From positions 33,482,001 through 33,542,000 of the forward strand of contig OX485809.1 of NCBI GenBank assembly GCA_950295325.1: a stretch of DNA of 60,000 nucleotides. The letters are read 5' to 3'. The position numbers and the translations under genes are program-made. Shown in pieces: positions 34,100 through 45,449 of the stretch. Under the pieces are notes generated by a model that saw nothing but the letters and a program-made list of their open reading frames with translations, ran no database searches and was not told where the DNA came from. The stretch is from Polytrichum commune. Lineage: Eukaryota > Streptophyta > Polytrichopsida > Polytrichales > Polytrichaceae. Every line of letters starts with the position of its first letter. Within the stretch, counting starts at the first letter, position 1.

Positions 34100-35955
34100 T
34101 TTCTATGACTACGAGCAATCTAATGCTCCACCTTCAACACTCCCACTTTGCATGTAGTCAAAGACTTGAAATACTATTGAATTTCTTGGTTTCTCAACCC
34201 TATATAATGAGTTTTTAGCATTGCCCATAAGTTTCTCCATATTATACCTAATTGCTTTGTCCCAACTCAAAAGACCTTTGAATATTGTCATATTGGCACA
34301 CTCCTCATCATGTTGAGGCAAAATGTGGTTCTTCCACCATTCTTCAAGTGGTCGCCGCTCCTCTCTAAATCTGCCTATAGGCCTTCATACCTTTGCAGTA
34401 TCCAAGAAACACACATTTGATTTCCTTTGCATCAAGTTTGTCCTTCGTCTCATCCAGAACCATTGCATATGCAATGCTTCCAAACACACACATGTGTGTA
34501 ACCCATGGTCTCCTTCCACTCCACGTTTCTTTGGATGTGATGAAGCGCAAGGCCCATGTTGAACATTTGTTTAGTATATAAAATGCATTTGCCATCGCTT
34601 CCGTCCAAAACAATTTTTCAAGCTCTTGAGCTTTGAGTATACACTTTACCATTGTGATAACGGTTTGATTTACACACTCCTCTGGTCCAATGTCTTAAGG
34701 CATGCTCTCAATGTCGTGTTCCATAAAATGCTTCAAAATCTTATGAAATGGAGTCATCTCCCCTCATCTACATAATTGCTTTGATTTTATGTTCCGATTG
34801 CATTTCTACATATGTTCGGAACTCTTTAAATATCTCAAACCACTCTCTTTTGGATTTTATCATGTAGACCCACACATTCCTCAAAAAATCATCAACCAAA
34901 GTAATAAAATATTTTGCACCTCCCACGGACACGTTCTTCATGGGACCACAAACACATGAATACACAATATCCAAGGGTTTTGTTGCTTGCCTATCCGCAT
35001 CGCTTCCCAAGTTTTATGCATATTGCTTATCTTTCGTGCATGCTTTGCAAACAAATGTAATGATGGGACGAGAGGTTTTATCTAGGTTCATGCCCCTCAC
35101 CATGTTTTACATGCATAAATGTTCATCAGATTCAAATGTTCGAGTCGGCAATGCCAAAGCTTCACTGTACCGCCTCCCGCACGTGAACACATGAAGTCAG
35201 CTGCATTCACTCGGCATACCTCCGCGTTAAGGTCATTTGGTACAAATTCCCTTCACGTCGAGTTATTGCAACCATGTTTCCGTTTGCACCTCCTATAATG
35301 TATTTATTTACGTGAAATCGCACCTTCAACTCATTTGACAAAAACTTGCTTATTGAAAACAAAATAACTTACAAATTTTATGCGTTTTGCCTTATGTTTT
35401 AACTTCCATGACAATGGAATCCATTCCGATGGCTTCAACCATGCTATCATCACTCAAGCGCACGTTGCATGGAGAAATTACCTTGTAGGTGTCAAATGTC
35501 ACCCTATGCGAAGTCATGTGTTTATGGCTCCCAGATTCATGATCCATTTACAAACGCACCTCGAATGTGCTCCTTGTTGCATTGCAAGTGCGAATTCGTC
35601 CTCGTCCTTCGCATTTTTGGCATTCTCCCTCTCTTTGTTCTTGACTTTGTAGCAAAATCGCACAATGTGGCCCAGTTTGCCCTAATAGAAGCACATCCTT
35701 ATGCCTTGCGGTGAACATGGATTGTCCGCTTTGATTTGATGCGACACCATTGCAGTGTCTTCACCTTGGGGCTTATTCTCCTTGCACTTTGATATCTCGT
35801 GTATCAAACATGTTGTCACGTATTTCATTGTCAAATCCTTCATCGGCATCCTCTCCAAGGCAATGATCAAAAATTCGTACGACGTTGGCGAGTTCTCGAA
35901 CAAAGTCATAAGGATGTTTTTATCCCATTATCATGAAACAAACTCTCACACAATG
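34100..35955 (-). pseudogene. Ty1/copia retrotransposon remnant (gag end to integrase), inactivated
   Basis: Read right to left: a gag segment (35909-35682); a zinc knuckle CFY*GKLGHIVRFC with a stop in place of its second Cys (about 35700-35650); a protease-like segment with stops; a GAG-pre-integrase region whose WHCRLEHLN and VCKACTKDKQ halves lie in different frames (about 35150-35030); the integrase core PLDIVYSCVCGPM...YFITLVDDFLRNVWVYMIKSK (35010-34768); and an integrase C-terminal stretch FWTEAMANAFYILNKC...VFLGYCKGMKAYR (34652-34365). RT/RNase H and both LTRs were not found. Stops and shifts show it is dead. Confidence 0.85.
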
Positions 35956-36381
35956 TAAAAAACATATGATATTATTATTTTCATTTGTTTTCGTAGACTT
36001 TCGTAGAAAAAAAAAGTAATAGAAAAAATTAAGAGAAGGCCGTGGTTAAAATCGCGACTTCTAACCCCTCAAGATCCACTCCACAACCTCCACGCAATCA
36101 TATCTCTAATCACTTCATTTGCATGCATGGGCCCATAACCTATCATAAGTCAATAGAACTGGGCGTCTTGCAAAGGACCGATGAACCTCAATTGCGACAT
36201 CTTACAATACTGAACGACGCCTGCTATGAATGGATTGCCAAATTCCTATAAAAGCAATGTCCGAGGAGCAAGTACATACGACTGATATTAAAGTTATCCC
36301 TAAAACGGCCAGGATGCTGTATCAAACCCTAGGTTCGACTCTCGGACGCGCGTTCAATACTACTATCATCAATCCACAGCA
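35956..36381. other. Intergenic, nothing recognised
   Basis: Lies beyond the gag side of the copia remnant, where a 5' LTR would be expected. None could be confirmed. Confidence 0.4.
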
Positions 36382-36580
36382 GTGTCCCGGGAGATTTTTG
36401 GCATAATCGGTCAAGATTCTAGTGTTTCCAAAGTCCAGCCGGTCACGTGTTATGATCTTTCGTTTCCTCTTTACGAATTCGAGGTTTATTCCATAGATTC
36501 CTCTAAAACAACAGGTAGTCCTCCCGAAGTCTAGAACCTCGACCGCCAGTTCTCCTTGGACATAGGTCCACAGTGTCTTT
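36382..36580 (+). repeat. R1 dispersed repeat, plus copy
   Basis: GTGTCCCGGGAGATTTTTGG, CATAATCGGTCAAGATTCTA, then TCCTCTAAAACAACAGGTAG in R1 order. Confidence 0.55.
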
Positions 36581-36749
36581 CTTATGTTAAGAGGCCATGT
36601 GTAGACTCAGGCCGGGTCTTCAATGAGCTTAGAATCCCAGGGTTAACATTGTTTGAGCATGAGTCTTCCATCCAAGGTCAGCTGACCTAACCTATCTCTC
36701 GACTTTCTGTGGCTCGGCCTCATTTCGACCTTGCCGCTCAGAGGTTCTG

Positions 36750-37050
36750 ATGAGTGAGGGCTATTGGGAGATCTCAGCTCCCGTTGCCAAAGAGCAAAGT
36801 GAAACGTTGTGTTGGTGTAGGGTCGAAACGATCACACTGGTTTAGGGTTGAAGCGATCACGGTGCCTGGGGAGAGCAATTGTGAGGATCGGGGGCATCTG
36901 AGTGAGGGCCAAGGAGATCTCAGCTCACGCTGCCAAGGAACGAAACAATCACGTTAGTTTAGGGTCGAAGTGTTCATCTTGATTTAGGGTCAAATTATCA
37001 CATTGGTTTAAGGCTGAAGCAATCGTAGTGCCTGGGAAGAGGATTACGAG
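36750..37050. repeat. Two-unit imperfect tandem repeat, about 145 bp period
   Basis: GAGTGAGGGC, GAGATCTCAGCTC and TGCCAAGGA-like motifs, with GGTCGAA and GCGATCAC blocks, occur twice in the same order. Diverged. Confidence 0.5.
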
Positions 37051-37084
37051 AATCGGGATCGTGACTGTGAGGGAGATCAGGGTG

Positions 37085-37405
37085 CACTAGTAGAGAACTA
37101 TGCCCAAAAGAACCGCAGCCAAAATCAGACCGGCCTGATCTGCAGTCGTTGAATGACTGCAGATTTGTTTTTGGGGGATTTAACGGATGAAATTTTAGGA
37201 ATTTGGGGACATGTAATATACCTTTGGAAAGGTCTTGAAAATATCTTTCCAACGGTATATTACATGCCTCAAAAAAAATTTAAATTGCAGTCGCAAAACG
37301 AAAAAGAAAAATCTGTAGTTGTTTATTGACTGCTGATCAGGCTGGTCAAATGAGCCACAGCCGATTTCGGCTGCGGTTTTTTATGGACATAGTTTTCTGC
37401 TAGTC
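37085..37405. mobile_element. About 320-bp palindromic CACTA-like MITE
   Basis: The left end CACTAGTAGAGAACTATG faces CATAGTTTTCTGCTAGTC at the right. Next inward, AACCGCAGCC faces GGCTGCGGTT, then GCCTGATCTGCAGTC faces GACTGCTGATCAGGC, and at the centre CATGTAATATACC faces GGTATATTACATG. CACTAGTAGA-type ends fit En/Spm (CACTA) elements; the right terminal base has decayed. No target duplication was confirmed. Confidence 0.65.
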
Positions 37406-37459
37406 GTCGTGATTGGGATCAACTACTAAGGAGCCAAGGAGAGCGATTGCAAAAGTTAA

Positions 37460-37660
37460 GTTGTTCACTCAAAATGTTGCCTCACATAGCTTAGGGTTCC
37501 GTGTTTTCGTATTCCACCCGAAGGGTTGCCAAAAAGCAGCCTCAGATTGCTAAGGGTTTGGTGTTTTCATATTCCACCCGAATGTTGCCTCAGATTGCTT
37601 AAGGATCGGTGTTTTAGGGTTTCTGCCTGAAGGGCTGCCAAAATGTTACCTTTGATATAA
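37460..37660. repeat. Short imperfect tandem repeat, about 60 bp period
   Basis: GCCTCA-A-GCTTAGGG, GGTGTTTT and TTCCACCCGAA motifs recur about three times. Confidence 0.5.
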
Positions 37661-38085
37661 GTCTTCAATGATTTCATAATTCCACCTGAATCTAAAATGT
37701 ATGTCATTTTAGCAAATGAGTTGAGTGTTTTTCATTTGCGTTATCTCCCCAACTATGCAAATATAAATGTAGCCTGCTGCATTGAATTAGTTTCCCATTG
37801 CTTTTTGACATCCCTAGCTTGCGTGTTGAAAGTTAATCAACTTTTGTGGGCCAAACACCGCTTAAAGGTGTGTGCAACTTAGGGTAGGTTAGATTTAGGT
37901 AGGGCTAGTTTACTTTCCATGCAATGTTTAGGCCAATTTCAAGAGACTCCATGTGAAGCTCTCATTAATTTTATTTTCTATTTTATTTTCTAAAGGCAAG
38001 CATGCAAATACATATAGTTCCACCACCCAACTCTGCCAAAAGGTGTTGGGTGATGGAAGCCAATACCGGGATTTCGTGCAATGTC

Positions 38086-38162
38086 AAAGTTGGAACTTGC
38101 ATTTTGGCGTTGGCCCGGTTGGCCTTCTGTCTCAAAAAAAAAAAAAAAAGTTGGAACTTGCA
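38086..38162 (+). mobile_element. 45-bp 5'-truncated retroposon tail with 16-bp target duplication
   Basis: AAAGTTGGAACTTGCA occurs exactly at 38086-38101 and 38147-38162. Between them is TTTTGGCGTTGGCC, then GGCCTTCTGTCTC, then poly(A). The same tail is found, on the other strand, at the A-rich end of the SINE at 57343-57484. Confidence 0.8.
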
Positions 38163-38918
38163 AACATGGCACCCCTACTCCTCCATAGAAGGGATTGAAA
38201 AAAGTATCACTCCACCAACAATGTGGAGTACAAGTTTTGGTTATGCCCTAACAGCATCAAGTGTTGTGTAAATGTACCATGAAGAAGTACATGTTGGATT
38301 GCCCTGTAGTACCCAACACACGGCTAGTGAAGATAGATACCAATCTCTCAAGGCATGAGGTATTGGCGCTCGAAGATGCCAAGTTCCAATTGCAACAGAG
38401 GGAGGTTCTTTCTCCTCGCCGCAAGCTATCCACGATTGAACACTCCCAATCCCTCGAACGAATAAACCGATGCGGTCAACCCCCTAGTCGACACTACTTT
38501 GCAATCCATTGTTAAATATTTAAAAAGTCCAAAAGAATTATGGACCATTTGATCTTGTTGGCTATATGATCTAATATTCCAAATTTTTGGATTTTTTGGA
38601 ATTCTGGATTGTTGCACTCAACCAAGAGTTGTTGACTTCTAGGAAAAGTATAAATGTAAATAAAAATTACAAAAAGAATCCGATTTTTTTTTACAGTTAG
38701 CTCTTGCAACTAACAAGATCTAATGATCCTTTTTTTTTTTTTTAATTTTTAATTTTTAAAATCATTTTTAGAAGTGAACTAGAGAAGTTGATCAAAAAAA
38801 TGGTGCAATAAAAAATTACCATGTTAGCGGGCGCCATGTCCCGACATGATGTGACATGATGGCCAGGGGCCACATCACATCCATTTGCACATCTTTGCAT
38901 AGAAGTACCTGAGACATT
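38163..38918. other. Intergenic, nothing recognised
   Basis: An open frame (38261-38515, 84 codons) has no recognisable domain. T-rich tracts at 38731-38757. Confidence 0.4.
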
Positions 38919-39386
38919 TCATTGAAAAGACTCATAGCCTATTACATTATTGTGTTTCATGTACATGATGAAGTTAAGCAAACGTTGTTGTGGAGTCCAT
39001 TTCATAGGCCTTTTACTATAAACCCTCAGAACACTTGTCAATCGAGCATTGCTACAGATTGCACGACAAAAAAATGGAAGCAAGCTCTTCAACCGAGAAA
39101 TTGGCAAGAACCTTAAAAAGGAGGGCACATTGCGCATGCAGGTGAGGATGTCCATAACACTAACATCGTGGTTGATTGTAGATTGTCCACCCGCCTGAAG
39201 CCCATTAGCATTGAACAAATTATGAGAGTCAGTTGCCGCCACCATCATGAGATACACTACTATCAAGATCTCCTCTTCCAACTCCTCTAATGTCACATTG
39301 TTTGTGTATGTGCCACAACTATCATCATAGTCCATCATGTGCATGCCGTCCATGTTTGATAGATTGAAATGCAGAAGTGTGCACAT
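38919..39386 (-). pseudogene. Probable PIF/Harbinger transposase N-terminal fragment
   Basis: A 155-codon minus frame with EELEEEILIVVYLMMVAA near the start and TPQQRLLNFIMYMKHNNVIG near the end. The latter resembles the DNA-binding-side segment of plant PIF/Harbinger (HARBI1-like, DDE_Tnp_4) transposases. The frame then stops at TGA directly after YESFQ, where I would expect the protein to continue. No DDE catalytic part follows, so it is a remnant. Assignment is from motif memory. Confidence 0.45.
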
Positions 39387-41171
39387 GAATGCTTAAGTGT
39401 TGGAGCCTTAAACCCTCGGGGAGGTGACTATCATAATTTTAGAAACCATGTGAGATAAAAAAAAAAAAAAAAATCAATTTAATTTGTTGAGGGTAAAAAT
39501 TATAATTTCTTTATATCTACCATAGCATTGGAAAAACGTCCCCTACATGATTATATGTTAAATAGGGTGGTGAATAATTCCTTCATTTTAGTAATCAGTA
39601 GAAAAAAAATAAGCCTAAAGATACTAGATCCCCCTAATAGTGTGTAGTAGGATCAATAAAATACTTATGGCTTTTGTATTTAGCTTTTTTGTTTTTTTTG
39701 TTTTTTTTAAATAATTTTTTTGAGTAGGTAGTTTTGCAAAATTCTATGTCTTGTCACAACTCATTGTAATTCTTGTTATGTTCTATCCATGTTTACAACT
39801 TGTCTATGTTAGCTTGCATATTTTATTATCTCCATGCTTATTGGCAACCCTTTAACTAGTACCAAAATGCTATTGGTTGTGTTTTGAATGGTACTTCGAA
39901 TGGTTTAGGATTGATATAACTAATTGAAACCAATTGAAAGACAAGATGGATGGTATGGAATGTTTGATGCTCACATAGTCAATTTTGCAATGCTATAGTA
40001 TTTCGTCCACTATTTGGTACTTGTACAATTTATTGAAAAAGTATGGTGCCAAAAAAAGCCTCTCTAAATAATTACAAATAAATATAGGATGCTAAAAAAA
40101 TATGTCAAAGTAGCTTTATATATACAAATAAGGCAGGAAAAAATATTGTGAGGTGCATAAATATCCCCCATTAAATACCCCATTATCACACGTGATTACA
40201 AAACGTAAGGGGGTGTGATCGCCCCGAGCTTAAACCCTAAAGCTTGGAATTGATGAAATGTGCATTGGACTCAGTAGCACGCTCTGATACGAAAGCATGG
40301 AGAACAGCTAGAAACCATGGAGAATAGCTAGGATGCGTTGAGAATGGTTGGGAATTGTTGGAAACAACCGGACGGTCTTGTGGGACTGATAGTGTTCCAC
40401 AAAATATTTCTCACATTCCGTCTAAATGAGAGGAATATTCTGTGGAGTATTGTTAGTCCCACGAATCACTATTACGGATCTGAATAATGTTATGCAATGG
40501 GTTTATTTAGGTCTATGATATTGAATCTATAGTTAGGAAAGTATAAAGAAAAATTAAGTGAAGATATAGTCATATGTGACAACAATAGTTAGATATACAT
40601 GATATGTATTTCAGTCAAAAAAATAACAATTTACACATGTGTTTTTTTGTAATGGAATAATACATATGATAAATGGAATGATGTAAAATGGGATCATGTT
40701 TGACATTTTTAGCTTAAAAATTCAAGAAGTAAGTCCCCCACCCACTACCACGGCAGCACACACATGCATGTATAGGACACCTTCAGCCCCATAACCTTAC
40801 TCAGCTAATGAGTTGTGTTCAACTACCTTGACTATAGATGCAGTATGAAACAATGGGATTTCATCATCCAAAGTCTTTATCCTCGAATTTATTGTTGGGC
40901 CCATGAACACAACTGATGTAATGTTATGCCCATATTGGGCCTCTTGAACTTAATCAAAGCAACTTGATTTATACCATCCACACCTCATCACGCACCTTCA
41001 AGCATGTAGATGTGTGGGATGCAACTGTATATGACTTTCTTGAGTAAGGTAAGTGACCCTACTGTGAGCACTTCCAACTCTATAGACAAACCGTGCCGTT
41101 GGATTGCATCTGGAATCGTCTCATTTGGTTAGCAGTTGCGAAGACTCATCAAGACTGTCACTTCAAGATAG
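39387..41171. other. Intergenic with minor repeats
   Basis: Includes poly(A) at 39458-39473, a GGAGAA-AGCTAG short repeat at 40300-40350, and a third copy (40430-40505) of the AGTCCCAC/AATAATGTTATG segment seen at 11.2 and 12.3 kb. No coding region. Confidence 0.45.
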
Positions 41172-41399
41172 TACATTGACTATTATCCCCAATCAGTGTG
41201 TGGTACTATTCAACATTACGCAGTGCTATGACTATTTAATGAGAATGTAATAGTTTACCAAGCAAAGCCATTCATGTTCTATAATGTCTAAACAACCTAT
41301 CAAACTTCCAATAACAAAACTTCGAAGTCCTAAGCAAGACATTATCGCACTGCATATCTCCCCATAGTAACACACACTAACTGGGATAATCAGTGTGGT
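41172..41399. mobile_element. R2 family MITE, most complete copy, about 228 bp
   Basis: Left ACATTGACTATTATCCCC, then TCAGTGTGTGGTACTATT, then ACGCAGTGCTAT. Right GCACTGCATA, then ATAGTAACACACACTAACTG, then GGATAATCAGTGTGGT. These are inverted over roughly 50 bp. No coding capacity. Confidence 0.7.
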
Positions 41400-41415
41400 G
41401 CAAGTTGATTGGCTA

Positions 41416-41678
41416 GGGCGAACCAACCCGTACACTTGTTCCTTGGAGGCAAGGGTTTAAGCATCCAACAAGGAACGAGTGTATGCGTTGGAGGCAAGGG
41501 TTCAAGCATCCAACAAGGAACGAGCGTATGGGTTGGAGGCAAGGGTTCAAGCATCCAACAAGGAACGAGCGTATGGGTTGGAGGCAAGGGTTCAAGCATC
41601 CAACAAGGAACGAGCGTATGGGTTGGAGGCAAGGGTTTAAGCATCCAACAAGGAACGAGTGTATGGGTTGGTTCGCCC
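41416..41678. repeat. 45-bp minisatellite (five units) bracketed by a 29-bp inverted repeat
   Basis: Five units of GGAGGCAAGGGTTYAAGCAT + CCAACAAGGAACGAGYGTAT + GSGTT at 41445-41669, nearly identical. The left flank 41416-41444 is the reverse complement (two differences) of 41650-41678, the end of the last unit plus GGTTCGCCC. Because 45 is divisible by three, several frames stay open on both strands; those proteins are artefacts. Confidence 0.9.
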
Positions 41679-42211
41679 AAATCCAAGTTGACCCAACTTA
41701 GCTCCGCCGTGGTATAATCCACCAAGCCTTTTGGCTTCCCGGACTTCACAATCACTTTCATTTGCTTTGCATTTCCTTTTAGTTCCCGAAGTACAAAGCT
41801 AGGGGTACACTCACTCACTCACTCAGGGGTGGGCGGGCGGCCACTGCCGTGGAAGTCTGGGAACTGGTCAAGCTCTCCACCTCACATGCTCCTGCACCTG
41901 CTGCTGACCCAGGAGACCACTTCCACCTTATGACACCGTAAAATAAAAAGGGCACAGACAAGAGGGTGTTGTAAGTGCACTCTGGAGGCGAGGCGAGGCT
42001 CGACTTACACATTTTGCAGCAGCAGTCTGGACTTCAGTGTGAAGCTCCTCTAAATTGTGTGCTGTGAAGTAATAAGTTAATTACAGGCAGGTACACTCCC
42101 TGGAGCTATGGTAGGCTTACACACACACATGTAAGTTAAGTTACGTGCAGCAACCTGGACAAGCTTTGAAGCTCCTCTACTGAATCGTGTGCTGGGTAAG
42201 TTATGTGGATC

Positions 42212-42245
<34 letters not shown>

Positions 42246-43229
42246 AAAGAGTATATATAAGTTTAGGGTTATTTTGGCTCCCCCATGGACATTCTTCACG
42301 TGGGCCACATGAGTCGCATCTGCCTGCCTTGTAAGTGGGCTTGGGGTACAATATCTGCACCTCCTCATCCACATAATACTAGATATATATAGGTAGCACG
42401 GCCATCACGGAAGTAAAAACTGGGCCTGTGTTGTGATCTAGGGTTGCCTGACATGTGAGGAGACAGGGAAATATTGTATACGAGTGTACCTCACTCATCC
42501 AGTGTAAGAAAAAAAGCCTTGAGATAGTATGCAGCTCAGAGGTTACTTCTTTTGGTTGATTTGGAATTGGAATTAGCTTTAAAGACCCCGAGTTAGTGTC
42601 TCCGAGGTTGTTTTGAGATGAATCGGCGACAAACTTGTAGGATGTCAAGTTTTTATGTTGGATGGATGAGAGGTATGCTCATATACGTTGATTTTGGCTC
42701 TCCGACATGTGCAAGCAATTGTTAAAGAAAATAGTGGACTACGACATATTGACAAGTTTGCGAAGGATGTGTTGAAGCGGTGGATTTGGGAGAAGAGAGG
42801 AGCCTTCTGGGGGCATAAAGAGATGTGCCAACCAAGGGACGGCGATGTTTATTTCATGTTGCAATGGCCAGTTGGAACATACCAAGTTTTCTCCTAGTGA
42901 TATACTCCTCAAATATTGGTGTCCAATTAGGAAGGGTGACCACATATAAGGCCTAAGGGTAGTATACCCAAAACTAGCACATGACCTAAAACCAACACCT
43001 AGAAATCTTGTACAATAGGTACATGTTGATTATGAAGATGTACACCATTTGAACGTCTGATATGGGTGTTGGTTTTAGGTCGCCTGGAACTAATACTCTA
43101 AAGGCTTATAACTTTTGCATACGGTGTTCAAATGTTGCGTTCTTTGATGTGTCAGAACGCTCTTAATCTGGTAGGGAAAAGAGATTGACATATATATAGA
43201 AATAGAAATCATTCTCATTGCTTATTCTA
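41679..43229. other. Intergenic, nothing recognised apart from simple repeats
   Basis: A weak direct repeat (about 42005-42080 and 42136-42205, sharing GAAGCTCCTCTA and TGTGCTG) and a (TA)n tract at 42213-42244. Open frames here are short. Confidence 0.45.
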
Positions 43230-43425
43230 TTGGTTTTAGGTATACTCACCTTATGCCCCCTTCCCACCCAACTTTGCCAAATAACCAAAGTCTTTCCTAA
43301 AAACTAGGTAAACCTCTCTTAGTTTTAGCGGAGGCACCCAACTATCCCAGTGCACCTACAAGAACTTGCTTTGAAGATTTTCAAGTAGGTTTTATTTAAG
43401 TAGCTTTCACACACGTTCATTGTTC
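43230..43425 (+). repeat. R5 dispersed repeat, copy 1
   Basis: CTTATGCCCCCTTCCCACC, GCACCTACAAGAACTTGCT and GATTTTCAAGTAGGTTTTA are shared in order with 59820-60000, which runs off the window. Possibly part of an LTR. Confidence 0.6.
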
Positions 43426-44905
43426 TACCAAGCAATGAATGTTGGATAGTTTTTGTCCCATCCCCAAATGCCTTACCACTCATTTATTTTATCATTACTT
43501 TTTGTAAATGAAACTCCTTGTGTTCTCGTAGCTAAGACTAAAAAGCAACCAATCACAAGGGCTGGAGGCAACACTTTTAAAAATCCTACATTCTTGCCTC
43601 ATCTTTAGGTACCAATGCAAGGATCGGTGCTTGGGGCTTAAAACCTCTGCTTGTAAAACCATGCCACATCATTTGCCAACCAGACCCAAGATTAGATAGT
43701 GTCGACGGTGAGAACACCGCGTTTTTTAGAATGAACTTTTAGGCTAACCTAAAGGCGGGTGGGAAGGGGGCATTTTGTACCTTAGTACAATCACAAAACC
43801 ATTCAGTCGGTTGTGAGTGCAATTGTGTCCATATTTGTGGTCGTGAAAAAACCTGATGTGGAACAGTCGACCAGTTATTGGTGCCACCGCCCACACTAGG
43901 GGTGTCATGATACGGGTTAAAGCTAGCACCACCCTCAGGGACTGTTAGTAGTTCATAGGATCTCAGACTGGTCTCAAGATCTACAAACAAGTGACTGACA
44001 TGAACCCTCCTTGCTAAGAGTAAACTCTCCTTCAAGTTACAATATGTAAGTTACCCATGTGTGAATGTCGGCTAGGGATTCGTGATGTCTACGTATACCT
44101 ATGAATTGTGAAGGTGAGATAGTAGTGAGTTACTTTATAGCATACATTGTCATTTTTAGATGATTTGACGAAGGAAATAGCACAAGAGACCCCAATTTAG
44201 TTTGGTAGATTAAAACTGGAATGCACCCGTCATGAACTTGTAAGAGATTTGTTGTTATTGGATTCCCTTCATCCATGATGGATGAGTTCTACATAGAGGC
44301 CACAAACCCCAAGCCAAGTGGATGGGACATCCAACTATGAGGCATTGGACATAGTGTTTAGGTTTTGAACATTTGGAGTTGTAGCGATTCTCTGGTTAGA
44401 GCACAACCACATGTTCAGCAGAAGAAAACATGGTTTCAAAACAACATTCTCTTATAGATTTAATTTGTTAAATCAACATGCCCAATTAGAACCCTCATAA
44501 ATTGGTCAAGCTGCTTTTACAAGCATGTTGCTCAAGACTTTGTGATTGTACACCAAATATCCACACCATTGAAATCTGTGAAATTGGGTAACCTTAGTTT
44601 AGATGACAATATCTACTATACATGGAGGGATATATAATGCTTTTTATCTATGAACGGAAGATGGTTTCGGTGATGGAAAAAAGCCGCGGACCTTCCATGT
44701 AGTAGTGAACTTAAGATTACTATAGTGCACAATTACTAGGAATAAAATTTTAGATACGGGACTTGGGAAATAATATAGTAAAAGCCAAACACCATGGTCT
44801 TGGTAAGGTAAGTAGTAAGTACCTAAACTTAACCAATTACATAGTTCTTTCATGAACCAAAAGAGAGGCAACCCCCAACTAACCTATTTGTTTATGTATT
44901 TCTTG
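43426..44905. other. Intergenic, with a diverged repeat (R6) shared with 53.9-54.2 kb
   Basis: 44070-44310 and 53945-54195 share GATTCGTG-TGTCTA, AATGGATGAGTT-like and GCCACAAA-CC-AAGCC motifs in order. No gene. Confidence 0.4.
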
Positions 44906-45060
44906 CATACCATTACTCAACATTCAACTCTCTTTCTGAGGGCCCTCAAAATATAACAATGAGATGCTTGAAAAGTTGTGTTGGGAAACTCAGATTTAGA
45001 CTGAACTCACAACATCTCACTATTATATTTTGAAGGCCCATGTTGTAGAGTAATGTTATG
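44906..45060. mobile_element. R11 MITE, uninterrupted copy
   Basis: CATACCATTACTCAACATTC at the left faces TGTTGTAGAGTAATGTTATG at the right, with GAGGGCCCTCAAAATATAAC facing TATTATATTTTGAAGGCCC. Confidence 0.7.
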
Positions 45061-45084
45061 TGATGTGGACTCACCAAATATATT

Positions 45085-45330
45085 ACTCAGTATCCCAATT
45101 AGTGTGTGTTATTATTCAAAGTTACGCAATGCTATAACTAATTAATGAGAATGTAGCATTTTACCAAGCAAAGTCATTTATGTTCTATAACAATCAATTG
45201 AACTTATTTATGTACAAACAATGTCTTGAATTTTTACGAACTTTCTTTAGTAAAAATTGAATTCATGCGTAAGACATTAAGGCTCTGCATAACTCCGGAT
45301 GGTAACACACACTAACTAAGATAATTAGTG
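45085..45330. mobile_element. R2 family MITE copy
   Basis: TATCCCAATTAGTGTGTGTT, then GTTACGCAATGCTATAACTA at the left, inverted against GGTAACACACACTAACTAAG at the right. Confidence 0.65.
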
Positions 45331-45338
45331 TACTATCA

Positions 45339-45425
45339 ATGTCCAGGAAGATTTTTGGGCATAATTGGTGGAGATCCTAAGTGTGTTTCCAAGTCCAACT
45401 GGTTACATGTTGAAAACAACAAGGG
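45339..45425 (+). repeat. R1 fragment, truncated by an R4-like end
   Basis: The first 85 bp of R1, ending where GGGCCACTTCACACACGAG (an R4-type terminus) begins at about 45426. Confidence 0.5.
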
Positions 45426-45449
45426 CCACTTCACACACGAGTTGTATGC

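Noticed and set aside
41445-41669. CRISPR-like repeat array
   Set aside because: Units are directly contiguous with no spacers, in a plant nuclear context.
41714-41750. AAGCCTTTTGGCTTCC motif shared with the LINE remnants (15.72 and 52.38 kb)
   Set aside because: About 20 bp of similarity only. It is a partial palindrome that can recur by chance, and no flanking LINE sequence follows.
41390-41818. 142-codon minus and 102-codon plus frames
   Set aside because: Both are mostly the 45-bp minisatellite, which is open in several frames because its period is a multiple of three.
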